Position numbers and translations under genes: made by a program
Notes under the pieces: generated by a model
Database searches by the model: none
Told to the model about the DNA's origin: nothing
What the model saw: the letters and a program-made list of their open reading frames with translations, nothing else
In this document: positions 6,880 to 8,316 of the stretch, piece by piece
How the letters are laid out: each line of letters opens with the position of its first letter
Numbering within the stretch: position 1 is the first letter of the stretch
NCBI GenBank assembly: GCA_016866675.1
Contig: VGLO01000032.1
Span: forward strand, 1-8,316
Source of the DNA: Candidatus Staskawiczbacteria bacterium
GTDB lineage: Bacteria > Patescibacteriota > Minisyncoccia > Minisyncoccales > Staskawiczbacteraceae
Length of the DNA: 8,316 nucleotides
Reading direction: 5' to 3'

Positions 6880-7704
6880 TCAGCTATCAATTCTGGGAAA
6901 ATTATTGTGCAAGCGTCTCAATCTATACATATCCATATTTTCTATTAATGCATTTTCTAGATCTTTAGTTCCCCATTGGTCATCAGGAATGCTAAAATTC
7001 CTACCACCTACAATATTTTTATTTTGCTCTTCAGCCCAATCAAAAAAATTCAATATCATCCTCATATCTGTAAATTTATTTTTTTCAAAAGCCTCTATCG
7101 TTCGCCAGTAAACAGCCTCCCCACTTTCTTTTGAATTAAGGGCTTCGTTATGTATTTTTGTTCTCACCCATCCAGGACCAAAAATTAGCACTCGAAGATC
7201 GGCAATTTCTGCATCCAATATTTCAGCAAACTTTATCAATGCAATTTTTGATGTTGTATAGGAAGAAGTGCTAACTGGGGCCGACTGCACGCCGCCACCC
7301 GCGCTAAACATAATTAAAGCCTCTTGCCCATTAGGACATTCTTTTTTTCTGAGAGGAAGCAAGGAATGGACCATTCTCAGGGGATTTATGAAATTTAATT
7401 CTATGCAACTTTGCCACATGTCAATATCAGTATTTTCAAAATTTGATATTGGTGTCATGGTTCCCGGCAATACCAATAATGTGCTCCAGTCCTGCATGCA
7501 ATCTAAAATTTTTTTAGATGAGGTTTCAATTGACTCAATATCTGAGAAATCACACTTAAATAATCTTGCGCCTCTTTTTTTAAGCTCCTTAATATCTGGA
7601 CTGCATGTTCTATAGGTTCCCGCCACCTTAAATCCACCATCAATCCAGTGATTGGCTGCTGCGACTCCAATATCACTAGAAATCGAAAGAATTAATTTAG
7701 TCAC
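6880..7704 (-). CDS. Short-chain dehydrogenase/reductase with degenerate glycine motif, GTG start
   Basis: This is a classical-size SDR oxidoreductase of 274 residues. Asn104 (IELNFINPLR), Ser134 (MFSAGGG), Tyr149 and Lys153 (SSYTTSKIAL) give the complete catalytic set, and FGPGWVRTKIH (175-185) is the PG motif after strand 6. The cofactor turn is unusual: ILSISSDIG replaces the usual TGxxxGIG, leaving only Gly13. The SAGGGVQSAPVSTSSY loop puts Ser and Tyr 15 apart, slightly more than the usual 13. A tail of about 35 residues rich in charged and Asn residues follows the core. The GTG at 7704 has an AGGG (7711-7714) six bases upstream, better than any internal candidate. It lies 24 bases after the CmcI-type gene and 33 before the ThDP gene, so it is probably part of the same pathway, reducing or oxidising a sugar carbonyl. 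The substrate is not known. Confidence 0.88.
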   Translation of the reverse strand: MTKLILSISSDIGVAAANHWIDGGFKVAGTYRTCSPDIKELKKRGARLFKCDFSDIESIETSSKKILDCMQDWSTLLVLPGTMTPISNFENTDIDMWQSCIELNFINPLRMVHSLLPLRKKECPNGQEALIMFSAGGGVQSAPVSTSSYTTSKIALIKFAEILDAEIADLRVLIFGPGWVRTKIHNEALNSKESGEAVYWRTIEAFEKNKFTDMRMILNFFDWAEEQNKNIVGGRNFSIPDDQWGTKDLENALIENMDMYRLRRLHNNFPRIDS

Positions 7705-7710
7705 ATGAAG

Positions 7711-7714
7711 CCCT
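7711..7714 (-). promoter_or_regulatory. Ribosome-binding site supporting the GTG start of the SDR gene
   Basis: The minus strand reads AGGG, six bases before the GTG at 7702-7704. An overlapping ATG at 7704-7706 is out of frame and runs into TGA at once, so the GTG is the start. Confidence 0.5.
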
Positions 7715-7728
7715 ATATCTAAATACGA

Positions 7729-8316
7729 TTATTTATAAACCCTTTTAAGCCAAGCGCTGGGCCATGCAGTCAAGTTTTTGGAAAGATTGCTCTCGTTAAA
7801 CTTCCATGCCGGCGCTTCAATTACAAATTGCGGATTGTTTTTTGAAAAATCTTCAGCTGCATTTGCGGGATTATCATGAACCCACCCTGGCTTCCCTCTG
7901 GGCGCATCTGCAACCTCCCGCATAATTCCATCCGTAGAAACGATATATGAATTAAGCGAAACAAGTGGGGCATATGCAATCAGTTCTTTCATAACATGTG
8001 CGTAACTATGATCGGAATCTAGAATTACAAGCACCTTAGATCCAGGGGGAATCTCTGCAGAAACACACGCCAGAGTCTCAGATGAAACAGAGTCCCCCTC
8101 TATGAGCGTGATAATAGAAGACAGCTCATGTGACTCGATCGCCTCCCTGTTCGACCTTCTAATTTCAACATCTACCCCAATGACCTTCTTGCCATACCCC
8201 ATAAATTTCATAAGTGATGCATAAAAAATAAGTGATCCACCATGAGCCACACCAGTTTCTACAATCACGTCAGGTTTTAAATGATAAATAACCTCTTGCA
8301 ATCTCAACATATCTTC
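7729..8316 (-). CDS. CmcI/rhamnosyl O-methyltransferase family protein, 5' end beyond the window
   Basis: Only the last 195 residues are in the window; the frame is open to the right edge, and the ATG at 8310 is probably an internal methionine, because the family usually has a W.G...K.PEDM stretch before it and the visible codons before that ATG encode Glu-Asp. The SAM-binding core is KPDVIVETGVAHGGSLIF (residues 12-29 counting from that Met), followed by KKVIGVDVEIR (41-51) and VILDSDHSYAHV (95-106), whose Asp and His residues match the metal/SAM site of CmcI-type enzymes. The C-terminal DAPRGKPGWVHDNPANAA and TAWPSAWLKR are also characteristic. Despite the name cephalosporin hydroxylase, members in LPS and glycolipid clusters act as sugar O-methyltransferases, for example on rhamnose. 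It is the first visible gene of the block and likely methylates a sugar hydroxyl of the polymer or its precursor; the acceptor is inferred only from context. Confidence 0.88.
   Translation of the reverse strand, partial: EDMLRLQEVIYHLKPDVIVETGVAHGGSLIFYASLMKFMGYGKKVIGVDVEIRRSNREAIESHELSSIITLIEGDSVSSETLACVSAEIPPGSKVLVILDSDHSYAHVMKELIAYAPLVSLNSYIVSTDGIMREVADAPRGKPGWVHDNPANAAEDFSKNNPQFVIEAPAWKFNESNLSKNLTAWPSAWLKRVYK

Noticed and set aside
7268..7615. Plus-strand open frame of 115 codons
   Set aside because: It is antisense to the SDR gene, whose catalytic residues are all visible in the other strand. No ribosome-binding site or domain is seen.
7729..8316. Antibiotic-biosynthesis cephalosporin hydroxylase
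   Set aside because: The family name comes from CmcI of cephamycin producers, but no beta-lactam gene is present and the neighbours are polysaccharide genes, so the sugar O-methyltransferase reading fits better.

Overview
The window is part of a cell-surface polysaccharide gene cluster, most likely an O-antigen (LPS) locus exported by an ABC transporter. All eight genes lie on the minus strand and are packed tightly: gaps are 72 bases or less and two junctions overlap or nearly touch, so the block reads as one operon transcribed from right to left. The DNA is visibly AT-rich. A Wzm/Wzt-type exporter together with sugar-modifying genes points to a Gram-negative bacterium, probably a proteobacterium. 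The sequence does not support a genus, and no housekeeping gene or mobile element is present to anchor it.

In transcription order the right half holds sugar-modifying enzymes. First is the end of a CmcI/rhamnosyl-O-methyltransferase-type enzyme (7729-8316, its 5' end lies outside the window). Next come a short-chain dehydrogenase/reductase (6880-7704, GTG start), a large thiamine-diphosphate enzyme of the acetolactate-synthase superfamily (5050-6846, GTG start), an RmlD/epimerase-like Rossmann protein (4232-5050, overlapping the previous stop by one base) and a divergent SAM methyltransferase (3245-4216). The left half holds export and assembly: the ABC-2 permease Wzm (2310-3176), the ATPase Wzt with a C-terminal carbohydrate-recognition domain (949-2301), and a family-2-like glycosyltransferase (1-876, TTG start) that runs off the left edge.

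A working model, part inference: the ThDP enzyme and the two reductases build or remodel an unusual sugar residue or side group. A ThDP enzyme could add a two-carbon unit from pyruvate to a keto-sugar, as in yersiniose-type branched sugars, and a reductase could then fix the product. The two methyltransferases decorate the chain, the glycosyltransferase helps assemble it on the cytoplasmic face, and Wzm/Wzt export it, with the Wzt C-terminal domain probably reading the chain end. The ThDP enzyme lacks the residues expected of a true acetohydroxyacid synthase and has no regulatory subunit beside it, so it is unlikely to serve branched-chain amino acid synthesis. This five-gene enzyme block is the most interesting part of the window. 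No tRNA, rRNA, CRISPR array, IS element or clear terminator was seen.
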